A stretch of DNA of 64,000 bases from Protaetiibacter sp. SSC-01 (GCF_014483895.1 NZ_CP059987.1:868001-932000), one strand, 5' to 3'. Positions 15,028 through 24,049 are shown, counted from the stretch's first letter. Notes: generated by a model from the letters alone, not told the origin. Program-made: numbers and translations.

Positions 15028-17623
15028 CGTCGTGCCCCTCTCCCGTCGCGTCGCGCACCGGGATGCGCGCTCCCGCGAGCACGACGCGCCCGTCGCGCAG
15101 CTCGGCGGCCGTCGCGGGCCGCGCCTGCCCGCGCTCGACGACGCGCGGGATGCCCGGCGCCGCGTCGCCCGGCGCGTTCACGAAGCTGCGGAACCGCGCG
15201 AGGCGCTCGGGGTCGCGCAGCGTCGCGGCCCACTCGTCCTCGTAGTTCTCGATGTGCCGCGCCATCGCCGACTCGAGCTCGGCGGCGAGGCCGAGCGAGT
15301 CCTCGACGACGACCGCGCGCACGTGGTCGAGCCCGCCGTCGATCTCCTCCATCCAGCGGGCGGTGCGCTGCAGCCGGTCGGCCGTGCGGATGTAGTACAT
15401 GAGGTAGCGGTCGATGTAACGGATGAGGGTCTCGTCGTCGAGGTCGCTCGCGAGCAGCTGCGCGTGGGTCGGCTGGAAGCCGCCGTTGCCGCCGACGTAG
15501 AGGTTCCAGCCGGCGTCGGTCGCGATGACGCCGACGTCCTTGCCGCGCGCCTCGGCGCACTCGCGCGCGCATCCGGACACCCCGAACTTGAACTTGTGCG
15601 GCGCCCGCAGCCCCCGGTAGCGCAGCTCGAGCCGCACGGCCATGCCCACCGAGTCCTGCACGCCGAAGCGGCACCATGTCGAGCCGACGCAGCTCTTGAC
15701 GTTGCGCAGCGCCTTGCCGTACGCCTGGCCCGACTCGAACCCGGCCTCGACGAGCTGCGCCCAGATGTCGGGCAGCTGGTCGAGCCGCGCGCCGAACATG
15801 TCGATGCGCTGCCCGCCCGTGATCTTCGTGTAGAGCCCGAACTCGGTCGCGACGCGTGCGATCACGCCGAGCTTCTCGGGCGTGATCTCGCCGCCCGGGA
15901 TGCGGGGCACGACCGAGTAGGTGCCGTCGCGCTGCATGTTGGCGAGCGCGCGGTCGTTGGTGTCCTGCAGCGACCCGCGACCGTCGTCGAGCACGTAGGC
16001 GTCGTGCTGGCTCGCGAGGATGGATGCGACGGCGGGCTTGCAGATGTCGCACCCGCGGCCGGTGCCGAAGCGCGCGAGGGTGTCTTCCCACGAGGTGATG
16101 CCGAGCACGCGGATGAGCTCGAAGAGCTCCTGCCGGCTCTGCCCGAAGTGCTCGCACAGTGCGTGCGAGACGGTGAGCCCCGCCTTCGCGAGCTCCTGCT
16201 CGAGGATCTTCTTGACGAGCGGAACGCACGAGCCGCACTGCAGCCCGGCGCGCGTGCACGCCTTGAGCTCGGGAACCGTGCGGCACGGGCCGGCGTCGTC
16301 GGTGCCGTGGACGGCCGTGCGCACGGCGCCGACGGAGACGTTGTTGCACGAGCACAGCAGGGCGTCGTCGGGCAGCTCGTCGGCGCCCGCGGGCTCCGCG
16401 CCGGATGCCGTGAGGTACGCCGCGGGTTCGGACCCGAGCTCGCGCCCGAGCATGGGGCGCAGCGTGAGATAGGGCGCCGCGTCGCCCACGAAGACGCCGC
16501 CGAGCAGGGTGCGCGCGTCATCCGACACGACGACCTTCTGGTAGAGCCCGCGGGCGGGGTCCGCGTAGACGATCTCGAGAGCGCCCGGAGTGGCGCCCAT
16601 CGCGTCGCCGAAGCTCGCGACCTCGACGCCCGCGAGCTTGAGCTTCGTGGCGTCGTCGATCGTCGTGAAGGTCGCGTCGCCGCCGAGCAGCCGGTCGGCC
16701 ACGACCTCGGCCATCGCGTTCGCGGGGGCGACGAGGCCGACGCAGCGGCCCTGCACGCTCGCGACCTCGCCGATCGCCCAGACGCGGGGGTCGGATGCGC
16801 GGCACTCCTCGTCGACGACGATGCCGCCGCGCGGCGCGATCTCGATCGCGGCGGCCGCGGCGACCTCGTCCCGCGCCGAGATGCCGATCGCGAAGACGAT
16901 GAGGTCGGCGGGGATCGTCTGCCCGTTCGTGAGCTTGACGGCCGTGACGGCGCCCTCGGTCTCGAGGATCTCGCGCGGCCGCGTGCCGAGGTGCATCGCG
17001 ATGCCGCGTGCGCCGATGAGCCGGCCGAGCGACTGCCCGGCGCCCTCGTCGAGCTGCGCCGACATGAGCCAGCCGCCCGAGTGCACGATCGCCGAGTCGG
17101 CGCCGAGCTCGGCGAGCCCGCCCGCCGCCTCGAGGCCCAGCAGCCCGCCGCCCGCGACGACCGTGCGGGGCGGGCGACCGAGCACGGCCGCGAGCAGCTT
17201 CACCTCGGCCGCGAGGTCCTCGACGTCGGCGATCGTGCGGTAGACGCGGGCGTGCTCGGCGCCCGGGATGTCGGGCACGGGCGCGCGGGAGCCGGTCGCG
17301 AACACGACGTCGTCGTAGGAGAGCATGCGGCCCGCATCCGTCGTGACCGTTCGCGCGACGCGGTCGAGGGCCACGGCGCGCTCGCCCCGGATGAGGGTGA
17401 TCGCCTCGTGGTCCCACACGCTCGCGTCGAGGGTGAGGTCGTCGCCGCCGAGGAAGCGGCGGCTGAGGGCGACGCGGTCGTAGGGGAGGTGCTCCTCCTC
17501 GCCGATGACGGTGAGGCGGATGCGGTCCTCGGTATCGCGGGTGCGGATCGCGTCGGCGAGGCGGTGCGCGGCGGGGCCTGCTCCGATCACGACGACGCGG
17601 CGTGGTGCAGTGGATTGCGTCAT
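15020..17623 (-). CDS. nirB: Assimilatory nitrite reductase [NAD(P)H], large subunit
   Basis: Reduces nitrite to ammonium with six electrons from NAD(P)H. It has 867 residues: FAD-binding start VVVIGAGPAAHRLADAI, a second NAD-binding loop VVAGGGLLGLEAAGGL (about 155-170), BFD-type [2Fe-2S] domain with CSCNN ... CGSC (about 415-470) and GCDICKPA, then sulfite/nitrite reductase domains. The siroheme/4Fe-4S cysteines are visible as SCVGSTWCR and SGCARECAEA. All expected cofactor ligands seem present. It is first in nirB-cobA-hemD and divergent from nirD. A GlnR-type box lies about 52-67 bp upstream of its start. Confidence 0.96.
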   Translation of the reverse strand: MTQSTAPRRVVVIGAGPAAHRLADAIRTRDTEDRIRLTVIGEEEHLPYDRVALSRRFLGGDDLTLDASVWDHEAITLIRGERAVALDRVARTVTTDAGRMLSYDDVVFATGSRAPVPDIPGAEHARVYRTIADVEDLAAEVKLLAAVLGRPPRTVVAGGGLLGLEAAGGLAELGADSAIVHSGGWLMSAQLDEGAGQSLGRLIGARGIAMHLGTRPREILETEGAVTAVKLTNGQTIPADLIVFAIGISARDEVAAAAAIEIAPRGGIVVDEECRASDPRVWAIGEVASVQGRCVGLVAPANAMAEVVADRLLGGDATFTTIDDATKLKLAGVEVASFGDAMGATPGALEIVYADPARGLYQKVVVSDDARTLLGGVFVGDAAPYLTLRPMLGRELGSEPAAYLTASGAEPAGADELPDDALLCSCNNVSVGAVRTAVHGTDDAGPCRTVPELKACTRAGLQCGSCVPLVKKILEQELAKAGLTVSHALCEHFGQSRQELFELIRVLGITSWEDTLARFGTGRGCDICKPAVASILASQHDAYVLDDGRGSLQDTNDRALANMQRDGTYSVVPRIPGGEITPEKLGVIARVATEFGLYTKITGGQRIDMFGARLDQLPDIWAQLVEAGFESGQAYGKALRNVKSCVGSTWCRFGVQDSVGMAVRLELRYRGLRAPHKFKFGVSGCARECAEARGKDVGVIATDAGWNLYVGGNGGFQPTHAQLLASDLDDETLIRYIDRYLMYYIRTADRLQRTARWMEEIDGGLDHVRAVVVEDSLGLAAELESAMARHIENYEDEWAATLRDPERLARFRSFVNAPGDAAPGIPRVVERGQARPATAAELRDGRVVLAGARIPVRDATGEGHDDD

Positions 17624-17834
17624 GTGCTGCCTCTCGTCGATGCTCCGAGGCTAGGAACGGGGGGTTGCCCTGCCGTTTCGCTCATGTAACAGACACCTCA
17701 CATCTGCCGCACGCGTCGACCGCGCAGGTGTGAGCACAGCGTCACAGGAGCGAAACGGGGAGGACACGGCGGGCGTAACACGCGCGGCCTAGCGTCGACG
17801 GCATCCGCGACACTCGCGACACGAGGAGGACGGC
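17624..17834. promoter_or_regulatory. Divergent nirB/nirD control region with two GlnR-type boxes
   Basis: Two sites of the form GTnAC-N6-GAAAC point in opposite directions. One is GTTAC-ATGAGC-GAAAC on the minus strand (17690-17675), upstream of nirB. The other is GTCAC-AGGAGC-GAAAC on the plus strand (17741-17756), upstream of nirD. Each is continued at 6-nt steps by weaker half-sites (GCAAC; GACAC and CGTAAC). Candidate -10s are TAGCCT (minus, 17653-17648) and TAGCGT (plus, 17790-17795), which puts the boxes roughly 35-60 bp upstream of both starts, where an activator would bind. The match to GlnR sites is from known consensus, not tested. Confidence 0.65.
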
Positions 17835-18272
17835 ATGACCCTCACGATCCCCGAGCGCACGGCGTCCGCCGCGACGGCGCCCACGAGCGCGACCGCGACC
17901 GCGACCACGACCGCGACCGAGACCGCGACCGCCGAGCCGGCAGCCGTCGGCTGGTTCCCGGTGTGCGAGGCCGACGCGCTCGAGCCGGAGTGGGGCGAGG
18001 CGGTGCTCGTGGAGGGGCGCCAGATCGCTCTCGTGCTCGCGGCGCCCGGCGAGCTGTACGCCGTCGACCACCGCGACCCCGTCATGGGCGCGTACGTCAT
18101 GGCGCGCGGCATCGTGGGCTCGCGCGGCGAGCGTGCGACGATCGCCTCGCCGCTGCTCAAGCAGGTGTACGACCTGCAGACGGGCGCGTGCCTCGACGAC
18201 CCCTCGCTCGCGCTCTCGACGTACCGCACGCGCGTCGTCGGCGGCATGATCGAGATCGAGATCGCCGCGTGA
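17835..18272 (+). CDS. nirD: Nitrite reductase small subunit NirD
   Basis: A 145-residue Rieske-like partner of NirB. The fold is seen from GWFPVCEADALEP onward, with DHRDPVMGAYVMARGIVG and SPLLKQVYDLQTGACLDD. As usual for NirD, the Rieske Cys/His ligands are not conserved. The first about 40 residues are a Thr/Ala low-complexity stretch (ATATATTTATETATA) not needed for the fold. ATG 17835 has GAGGAGGA six bases upstream. The gene overlaps the chelatase gene by 4 bp. Confidence 0.92.
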   Translation: MTLTIPERTASAATAPTSATATATTTATETATAEPAAVGWFPVCEADALEPEWGEAVLVEGRQIALVLAAPGELYAVDHRDPVMGAYVMARGIVGSRGERATIASPLLKQVYDLQTGACLDDPSLALSTYRTRVVGGMIEIEIAA

Positions 18273-19003
18273 CGCCCGCCGTGGCGACGCTCGCACCGCC
18301 CGCGCTCCTCGCGATCTCGCACGGCACGTCCTCGCCCTCGGGCGCCGCCGCGGTCTCCGCGCTCGTCGACGCCGTGACGGATGCGAGCCCCGGCGTCGCG
18401 GTCGCGGGCGGCTTCGTCGACGTGCAGCAGCCGGATGTGCCGACCGTGCTCGGCGGGCTCCCCGCGGGCGCGCAGGCGGTCGTCGTGCCGCTCCTGCTCT
18501 CCGCCGGGTACCACGTGCACGTCGACCTCGCGCAAGATGCCGCGGCGTTCGACGGCGTGACGGTCGCGGGCGCACTCGGCCCCGACGACCGGCTCGTGAC
18601 GCTCCTCGGCCGCCGCCTCGCAGAGTCGGGGCTGCGTCCGGACGACGCCGTCGTGCTCGCGGCCGCCGGCTCGAGCGATGCGCGCGCGGTCGCCGACTGC
18701 GCCGAGACGGCGCTCCGCCTCGGCGACCTCCTCCGCCGCCATGTCACGGTCGGCTACATCTCCGCCGCGAGCCCGCGCCTCGCCGATGCCGTCGCCGCGA
18801 CGCGCGCCGCGCATCCGTACTGCCGCGTCGTCGTCGCGAGCTACCTGCTCGCGCCCGGCTACTTCGCCGACCTCGCCGTCGCGGCGGGCGGCGACGTCAC
18901 GAGCGCGCCGCTGCTCGCATCCGGCGCCCGCGTGCCGACCGAGCTCGTCGATATCGTGCTCGATCGCTACGCCGACGCGGCGGCGACCCGCGCATCCGCC
19001 TGA
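18269..19003 (+). CDS. Sirohydrochlorin chelatase (CbiX/SirB-like)
   Basis: A 244-residue chelatase that probably inserts Fe2+ into sirohydrochlorin to give siroheme for NirB. The N-terminal active-site His is in [13 protein letters not shown], followed by [16 protein letters not shown]; the second half repeats the fold ([25 protein letters not shown]). Two fused CbiX-type halves give the usual about 240 aa. GTG 18269 overlaps the nirD stop (GTGA). With cobA and hemD across the divergent promoter it completes most of the siroheme branch; a separate precorrin-2 dehydrogenase is not in the window. Confidence 0.88.
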   Translation: MTPAVATLAPPALLAISHGTSSPSGAAAVSALVDAVTDASPGVAVAGGFVDVQQPDVPTVLGGLPAGAQAVVVPLLLSAGYHVHVDLAQDAAAFDGVTVAGALGPDDRLVTLLGRRLAESGLRPDDAVVLAAAGSSDARAVADCAETALRLGDLLRRHVTVGYISAASPRLADAVAATRAAHPYCRVVVASYLLAPGYFADLAVAAGGDVTSAPLLASGARVPTELVDIVLDRYADAAATRASA

Positions 19004-19028
19004 CCCGCGGCCCGGCTACGCTCGACGG

Positions 19029-19736
19029 GTGCGTATCGACGTCGTCACGATCTTCCCCGAGTTCTTCTCGGTGCTCGACGTCTCCCTGCTCGGCAAGGCC
19101 CGCACGAGCGGCCTCATCGACGTGCGCGTGCACGATCTGCGCGACTTCACGCACGATCGGCACCGCACGGTCGACGACACCCCCGCGGGCGGCGGCGCGG
19201 GCATGGTCATGAAGCCCGAGCCGTGGGGCGAGGCGCTCGACACGATCCTCGAGGGGGCGACGGATGCCGTGGTCGTGTTCCCGACGCCCGCCGGCCGCCT
19301 CTTCCGCCAGCCGATCGCGCGCGAGCTCGCCGTGGCCCCGCACCTCGTGTTCTGCTGCGGTCGCTACGAGGGCATCGACCAGCGCGTCGTCGAGCACACC
19401 GCGACGCGGCCCGAGGTCGCCGAGGTGCGCGAGCTGAGCCTCGGCGACTACGTGCTCAACGGGGGAGAGGTCGCCGTGATGGCGATGATCGAGGCCGCCG
19501 GACGGCTCGTGCCGGGCGTCGTCGGCAACCCCGAGTCGCTCGTCGAGGAGAGCCACGAGGACGGCCTGCTCGAGTACCCGAGCTACACGAAGCCCGCCGA
19601 GTGGCGCGGCCTCGCGACGCCGCCCGTGCTGCTCTCGGGCAACCACGCCGCGATCAACGCGTGGCGTCACGAGCAGCAGCTCGAGCGCACGCGCCGCAAC
19701 CGTCCCGAGCTGCTCGGCGAGCACTCCGCCGAGTAG
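19029..19736 (+). CDS. trmD: tRNA (guanine-37-N1)-methyltransferase TrmD
   Basis: A 235-residue SPOUT-family methyltransferase making m1G37 in tRNAs reading CNN codons, which prevents +1 frameshifts. Motifs: [32 protein letters not shown] (SAM knot), [12 protein letters not shown] and [12 protein letters not shown] 19029 follows TACGCT by exactly 6 nt, so trmD has its own leaderless promoter. It is separated by 6.4 kb of nitrite/siroheme genes from rimM, its usual immediate neighbour. Confidence 0.96.
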   Translation: MRIDVVTIFPEFFSVLDVSLLGKARTSGLIDVRVHDLRDFTHDRHRTVDDTPAGGGAGMVMKPEPWGEALDTILEGATDAVVVFPTPAGRLFRQPIARELAVAPHLVFCCGRYEGIDQRVVEHTATRPEVAEVRELSLGDYVLNGGEVAVMAMIEAAGRLVPGVVGNPESLVEESHEDGLLEYPSYTKPAEWRGLATPPVLLSGNHAAINAWRHEQQLERTRRNRPELLGEHSAE

Positions 19737-19892
19737 CGCGCACCGCGCAGCGTCCCGACCTCACTCGGCGGCGTCGGCCATGTGACCGAATCGTTCGACG
19801 GTCGCAACAGCGCGCGCCGCCGCCCGAAACATCCCGCCTCCATGCTGGGGAACACGCTTCACACGTGTCCGCCCCGTTCCCCCGGAGGTCCC
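19737..19892 (+). promoter_or_regulatory. Upstream region of the FNT channel gene
   Basis: A 156-bp gap. It holds a small inverted repeat (CGAA-TCG-TTCG at about 19787-19797) and GTGAC at 19782, but no convincing GlnR box or -10. A good Shine-Dalgarno (CGGAGGT) lies before ATG 19893, so the gene is leadered. Confidence 0.4.
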
Positions 19893-20792
19893 ATGTCTTA
19901 CGTCAAGCCGGCCGAACTCGTCACCCGCATGATCGATGCGGGCGAGTACAAGATCAAGCTCTCGACCCGCGACACGCTCATCCGCGCCTACATGGGGGCC
20001 GCGCTCCTCACGCTCGCCGCGGGCTTCGCCGTCACGGTGTCGGTGCAGACGGGCGAGCCGCTCCTCGGCGCGCTGCTCTTCCCGGTCGGCTTCGTGCTGC
20101 TCTACCTGCTCGGCTACGACCTTCTGACGGGCGTCTTCACGCTCGGGCCGCTCGCCGTGCTCGATCGGCGCCCCGGCATCCGGGTGCGCGGGATGCTGCG
20201 CAACTGGGGTCTCGTGTTCCTCGGCAACTTCCTGGGGGCGTTCACGGTCGCCGTGCTCATGGCGATCTACTTCACCTACGGGTTCTCGGCGGAGCCGTCT
20301 GCGGTGGGTCAGGCGATCGGCGAGATCGGGCACGGACGCACCGTCGGCTACGCCGAGCACGGCGCCGCGGGCATGGTCACGCTCATCGTGCGCGGCATCC
20401 TGTGCAACTGGATGGTGTCGACGGGCGTCGTCGCGTCGATGATGTCCGACAACCTGCTCGGCAAGCTCGTCGCGATGTGGCTGCCGATCATGCTGTTCTT
20501 CTACATGGGCTTCGAGCACTCGATCGTGAACATGTTCCTGTTCCCGTCGGGCCTGCTGCTCGGCGCCGACTTCACGCTCCTCGACTACCTGCTCTGGAAC
20601 GAGATCCCGACGATCGTCGGCAACCTCATCGGCGGGCTCGCGTTCGTGGGCATCCCGCTCTACCTGACCTACCGCGCCCGGTCGAAGGATGCGGCGCTCG
20701 GCGGCAGCACCTCCCGGGCCGTGCGCACCCGGCGCCCCGCCGCGGCTCCCGCGCCCGCGCCGGCCGTCGCATCCGTCGCAGCGGAGGCCTGA
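19893..20792 (+). CDS. Formate/nitrite transporter (FNT) family channel
   Basis: A 299-residue pentameric-channel-type membrane protein with six hydrophobic segments (about 31-53, 58-80, 103-125, 158-180, 186-208, 228-262). Seen signatures are GNFLGAFTVAVLM, GILCNWMVSTGV and FYMGFEHSIVNMFLFP, with the channel His in FEHS. Close to nirBD, nitrite uptake is the likely role, but formate or hydrosulfide cannot be excluded. The C-terminal 45 residues are an Ala/Pro-rich polar tail. It starts at ATG with GGAGGT upstream. Confidence 0.9.
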   Translation: MSYVKPAELVTRMIDAGEYKIKLSTRDTLIRAYMGAALLTLAAGFAVTVSVQTGEPLLGALLFPVGFVLLYLLGYDLLTGVFTLGPLAVLDRRPGIRVRGMLRNWGLVFLGNFLGAFTVAVLMAIYFTYGFSAEPSAVGQAIGEIGHGRTVGYAEHGAAGMVTLIVRGILCNWMVSTGVVASMMSDNLLGKLVAMWLPIMLFFYMGFEHSIVNMFLFPSGLLLGADFTLLDYLLWNEIPTIVGNLIGGLAFVGIPLYLTYRARSKDAALGGSTSRAVRTRRPAAAPAPAPAVASVAAEA

Positions 20793-20811
20793 GCACCGGG
20801 CAGCGCAGCCC

Positions 20812-20879
20812 GTTCGGGAGGATGGCGCGCCGCAGCGGCCCCGGCCTCGGGGTGTGCACGGCGCGTCATCCTCCCGAAC
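20812..20879. terminator. Long inverted repeat between convergent FNT and map genes
   Basis: 18-bp arms (20812-20829 and 20862-20879, GTTCGGGAGGATG...) differ at one position and enclose a GC-rich inner hairpin. The location 20 bp after the FNT stop suggests a two-way terminator. Confidence 0.75.
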
Positions 20880-20912
20880 GCTCGCCTGCCGCGGGAGGAG
20901 ACGGATGCGGGG

Positions 20913-21683
20913 TCAGCTCGAGCGCGCCGTGAGCACGATCGGGCCATCAGCCGTGATCGCGACGGTGTGCTCGGCGTGGGCGCCGCGGGAGCCGTCGCGC
21001 GAACGCAGCGTCCAGCCGTCGCGGTCGGTGTAGATCTCGTCGGTACCGCGCATGAACCACGGCTCGAGCGCGAGCACGAGGCCGTCGCGCAGAGGCAGGC
21101 CGCGCTTGCGGCGGCCGTCGTTCGGCACGTGCGGGTCGCCGTGCATCGTGCGGCCGACGCCGTGCCCGCCGAAGTCGAGGTTGACGGGCAGACCCGCGGC
21201 CTCGGCGACGTCGCCGATCGCCGCCGAGATGTCGCCGATGCGGTGGCCGACCGTCGCGGCGGCGATCGCGGCGTCGAGCGCGCGCTCGGTCGTGGCGATG
21301 AGCTCGAGGTCGGCCGGGTCGGGCTCGCCGACGACGATCGAGAGCGCCGAGTCGCACACCCAGCCGTCGACGGATGCCGCGAAGTCGAGCGAGAGCAGGT
21401 CGCCGTCGCGCAGGCGGTAGTCGTGCGGGAGGCCGTGCAGCACGGCGTCATTGACCGAGGTGCAGATGACCTTGCCGAACGGGGAGGCGCCGAAGCTCGG
21501 GTGGTAGTCGATGTAGCAGGACTCCGCGCCCGCCTTGCGGATCATCTCGTGCGCGAGGGCGTCGAGGTCGAGCAGGTTGACCCCGACGTCGGCGGCGTCG
21601 CGCGTCGCCTCGAGCACGCTCGCCACGAAGCGGCCGGCGGGTCTCATCTGCTCGATCTCAGCGGGCGTCCGGAGTTCAATCAC
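20913..21683 (-). CDS. map: Methionine aminopeptidase, type I
   Basis: A 256-residue cobalt/iron-dependent pita-bread enzyme that removes the initiator Met. Ligand-bearing motifs are LLSLDFAASVDGWVCDSAL (two Asp), GHGVGRTMHGDPHVPN (His), LALEPWF (Glu) and HAEHTVAIT (Glu). The N-terminal zinc-finger extension of some actinobacterial MetAPs is absent. Start GTG 21683 has TACGCT exactly 6 nt upstream on the minus strand, which supports this start and a leaderless message. It is divergent from the 21706 gene. Confidence 0.95.
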   Translation of the reverse strand: MIELRTPAEIEQMRPAGRFVASVLEATRDAADVGVNLLDLDALAHEMIRKAGAESCYIDYHPSFGASPFGKVICTSVNDAVLHGLPHDYRLRDGDLLSLDFAASVDGWVCDSALSIVVGEPDPADLELIATTERALDAAIAAATVGHRIGDISAAIGDVAEAAGLPVNLDFGGHGVGRTMHGDPHVPNDGRRKRGLPLRDGLVLALEPWFMRGTDEIYTDRDGWTLRSRDGSRGAHAEHTVAITADGPIVLTARSS

Positions 21684-21705
21684 CTTTCGAGCGTAGCCTT
21701 GGCAG
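21684..21705. promoter_or_regulatory. Overlapping divergent leaderless promoters
   Basis: Only 22 bp separate the start codons of map (minus) and the next gene (plus). A minus-strand TACGCT (21695-21690) and a plus-strand TAGCCT (21694-21699) share two bases, and each lies exactly 6 nt from its start codon. Confidence 0.7.
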
Positions 21706-22263
21706 ATGGTCGTCCGCCGCGTCGTCTACCGCCTGCTCTTCCCGCTCGCGGTCGCGCTCCCCGTGTGGGTGCTCGTCACGCGCGGCGTCCTGCTCGACGG
21801 CATCGGCTGGAGCTTCCTCGGCTACCTCGTCGTGAGCCCCATCCTCTTCTTCGCGCTTCTCGTCATCGGGGGGCTCATCGTGTGGCGCCCGGGCGTGCGG
21901 CAGGAGCGTGCCGTGTCGCTGTGGGATGCCGTCGTGCTCGGCGCGCTGTGGCTCGTGCTGCTCGCGGCGGGCTTCGTCGCGCATCCGGCGATCGTCGCTG
22001 CCGCCGTGCTGCTCGTGCTCGGCGCCTTCTGGTTCGCGGCGTGGGAGCTCGTCACCGAGAGCAGGCGGCGGCTCAAGGCGGCCATGGACGACATCGACGC
22101 GACCCTCGCGGGCGCGCGCGCATCCGTGCCGCCGCCGCAGCAGCCGCGCCCGCCGCAGCCGCCGCGCCCGCCGCAGCAGCCGCAGTCGGTCGACATCGGA
22201 GAGGTCATCGTGGTGACGTCGAAAGACGTGACCCCGCCCGCCCCGGACGGCCGCGCTTCGTGA
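21706..22263 (+). CDS. Small integral membrane protein of unknown function
   Basis: A 185-residue protein with four predicted hydrophobic segments (about 8-30, 34-57, 73-92, 96-118). A soluble tail follows that is strongly Pro/Gln-rich (PPPQQPRPPQPP, residues about 143-165). I do not recognise a family. GTG of the polyketide synthase overlaps its stop (GTGA), so it is the first gene of the type III PKS operon and may serve membrane placement of the product, but this is inference. Confidence 0.65.
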   Translation: MVVRRVVYRLLFPLAVALPVWVLVTRGVLLDGIGWSFLGYLVVSPILFFALLVIGGLIVWRPGVRQERAVSLWDAVVLGALWLVLLAAGFVAHPAIVAAAVLLVLGAFWFAAWELVTESRRRLKAAMDDIDATLAGARASVPPPQQPRPPQPPRPPQQPQSVDIGEVIVVTSKDVTPPAPDGRAS

Positions 22264-23363
22264 CGGCGCGCATCCTGGCGATCGAGACGGCGACACCGCC
22301 CGCCGTCCTCTCCCAGGAGCGCGCCCGCGACGTGCTGCTCGCCCAGCCGGGGCTCTCGCGCCTCGGCTCCCGTCTCATCGCGACTGCCTTCGACTCCTCG
22401 GGCATCGACACCCGCGCGACGGTCGTCGAGTCTCTCGTCACGGGAGGCGACGACGAGCTGCTCGAGGAGGGAGGCCGCATCCGCCCCGCGTCGACGGGGG
22501 AGCGCAACGCCCTCTACGCGCGTCACGCCGCCCCGCTCGCGGTCGAGGCCGGCGGGCGTGCGCTCGCGGCCGCGGGCGTCGACCCCTCGGAGGTCACCCA
22601 TGTCGTGACGGCGTCGTGCACGGGCTTCGTCTCGCCCGGCCCCGACCTCGCGCTCGTGCAGGAGCTCGGCCTCCGCACGGGCACCGCGCGCCTGCATGTG
22701 GGCTTCATGGGATGCTCGGCCGCGTTCCCCGCGCTGCGCACGGCCGACGCGATCTGCCGTGCCGATCCGGATGCGGTCGTGCTCATCGTGTGCGTCGAGC
22801 TCTGCACGCTCCACCTCAAGGCCACCGACGACCCCGAGCAGATCGTGGCGATGTCGCTCTTCGCCGACGGCGCCGCCGCGGCGGTCGTCGCCGCGCGGCC
22901 CGCGACGAGGCGGTCGCTCGCGATCGAGGGCTTCCTCACGGGTGTGCTGCCCGACTCCATCGACGAGATGCGCTGGACGATCGGCGACGGCGGCTTCCTC
23001 ATGCGCCTCTCGAGCAGGGTGCCCGGCATCATCGGCCGCAGCATCCGCGAGGCGATCGCGCCGCTCGTGCCCGAGGGGGCGGATGCCGTGGGCGGCTGGG
23101 CCGTGCACCCCGGCGGCCGCAGCATCGTCGACCACGTGCAGGACGCCCTCGAGCTGCCGGATGCCGCGATGCGGCACTCGCGCGGCGTGCTCGCCGACCA
23201 CGGCAACATGTCGAGCCCGACGGTGCTCTTCGTGCTGCGACGGCTGCTCGCCGAGCAGTCGGACGGCTCGGTGTGCGCGATGGCGTTCGGACCGGGCCTC
23301 ACGCTCGAGGCGGCGCGGCTGCGCGTCGAGCCCCCTTCCCGCGCAGACGGGGAGGCCGCATGA
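22260..23363 (+). CDS. Type III polyketide synthase (chalcone/stilbene synthase-like)
   Basis: A 367-residue thiolase-fold homodimeric enzyme that extends an acyl-CoA with malonyl-CoA and cyclises it to a pyrone, resorcinol or resorcinolic acid. The catalytic triad is complete: Cys152 in FMGCSAAF, His283 in WAVHPGG and Asn316 in DHGNMSSPT. Actinobacterial relatives make alkylresorcinols or alkylpyrones from fatty acyl starters. GTG 22260 overlaps the upstream stop and the ATG of the methyltransferase overlaps its stop. Product identity cannot be told from sequence. Confidence 0.92.
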   Translation: MTARILAIETATPPAVLSQERARDVLLAQPGLSRLGSRLIATAFDSSGIDTRATVVESLVTGGDDELLEEGGRIRPASTGERNALYARHAAPLAVEAGGRALAAAGVDPSEVTHVVTASCTGFVSPGPDLALVQELGLRTGTARLHVGFMGCSAAFPALRTADAICRADPDAVVLIVCVELCTLHLKATDDPEQIVAMSLFADGAAAAVVAARPATRRSLAIEGFLTGVLPDSIDEMRWTIGDGGFLMRLSSRVPGIIGRSIREAIAPLVPEGADAVGGWAVHPGGRSIVDHVQDALELPDAAMRHSRGVLADHGNMSSPTVLFVLRRLLAEQSDGSVCAMAFGPGLTLEAARLRVEPPSRADGEAA

Positions 23364-24049
23364 CGGCCCTCCGCGAGCGCGAGACGGAGGCGCGCGAGTG
23401 GATGGACGACCCCGCGTGCGACCTGCGGCTGCTCGAGAACACCTACCGGCAGTTCCGCGTCGTCAACCGCGCGCTCGCGGGCTGGGGCGGTATCTACCGG
23501 CGCCGCATCCGTCCGCTGCTCTCGGCCGAGCGTCCCTTCCGGCTGCTCGACATCGGCTCGGGCGGCGGCGACGTCGCACGTGCGCTCGCCGGGTGGGCGC
23601 GGCGCGACGGCGTGCGGCTCGAGGTCACGGCGACCGACCCCGACCCGCGCGCGCACGACTTCGCATCCCGCACCCCCGATCCGGATGTCGTGCTGCTCGC
23701 CGAGTCGACCTCCGAGCTCGTCGCGCGCGGCGAGCGCTTCGACCTCGCCGTCTCGAACCACGTGCTGCACCACCTCGACGACGAGCTGCCGGGCTTCCTC
23801 GCCGACAGCGAGGCGCTCGCTCCGCGCGCGCTGCACAACGACATCCGCCGCTCCCGCGCGGCGCTCGCGCTCTACACGATCGCGACGCGGCCCATCGCCT
23901 CGCGGTCGTTCCTCTACGACGACGGGCGGCTCTCGATCCGGCGCAGCTACACGGCCGACGAGCTGCGGGCCGTCGCCCCGGGCGGATGGCGGGTCGAGCC
24001 CGCGGAGCCGTTCCGCCTGCTGCTCCTGCGCGGGATGGGCGAGGCATGA
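23360..24049 (+). CDS. Class I SAM-dependent methyltransferase (PKS tailoring)
   Basis: A 229-residue Rossmann methyltransferase. Motif I is [16 protein letters not shown] (about 63-78), with an acidic residue at the end of beta-2 (VTATDPDP) and [16 protein letters not shown] as motif II/post-II. It overlaps the PKS gene by ATGA and the next gene by ATGA, so it most likely methylates the polyketide (C- or O-methylation of a resorcinol or quinol). The C-terminal YTADELR ... GGWRV segment is typical of ubiquinone/menaquinone-like methyltransferases. Confidence 0.85.
   Translation: MTALRERETEAREWMDDPACDLRLLENTYRQFRVVNRALAGWGGIYRRRIRPLLSAERPFRLLDIGSGGGDVARALAGWARRDGVRLEVTATDPDPRAHDFASRTPDPDVVLLAESTSELVARGERFDLAVSNHVLHHLDDELPGFLADSEALAPRALHNDIRRSRAALALYTIATRPIASRSFLYDDGRLSIRRSYTADELRAVAPGGWRVEPAEPFRLLLLRGMGEA

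Noticed and set aside
19782-19830. Possible GlnR box before the FNT channel gene (GTGAC, GAAAC)
   Set aside because: The two half-sites are not 6 nt apart and the near match at N6 (GTTCG) is poor.
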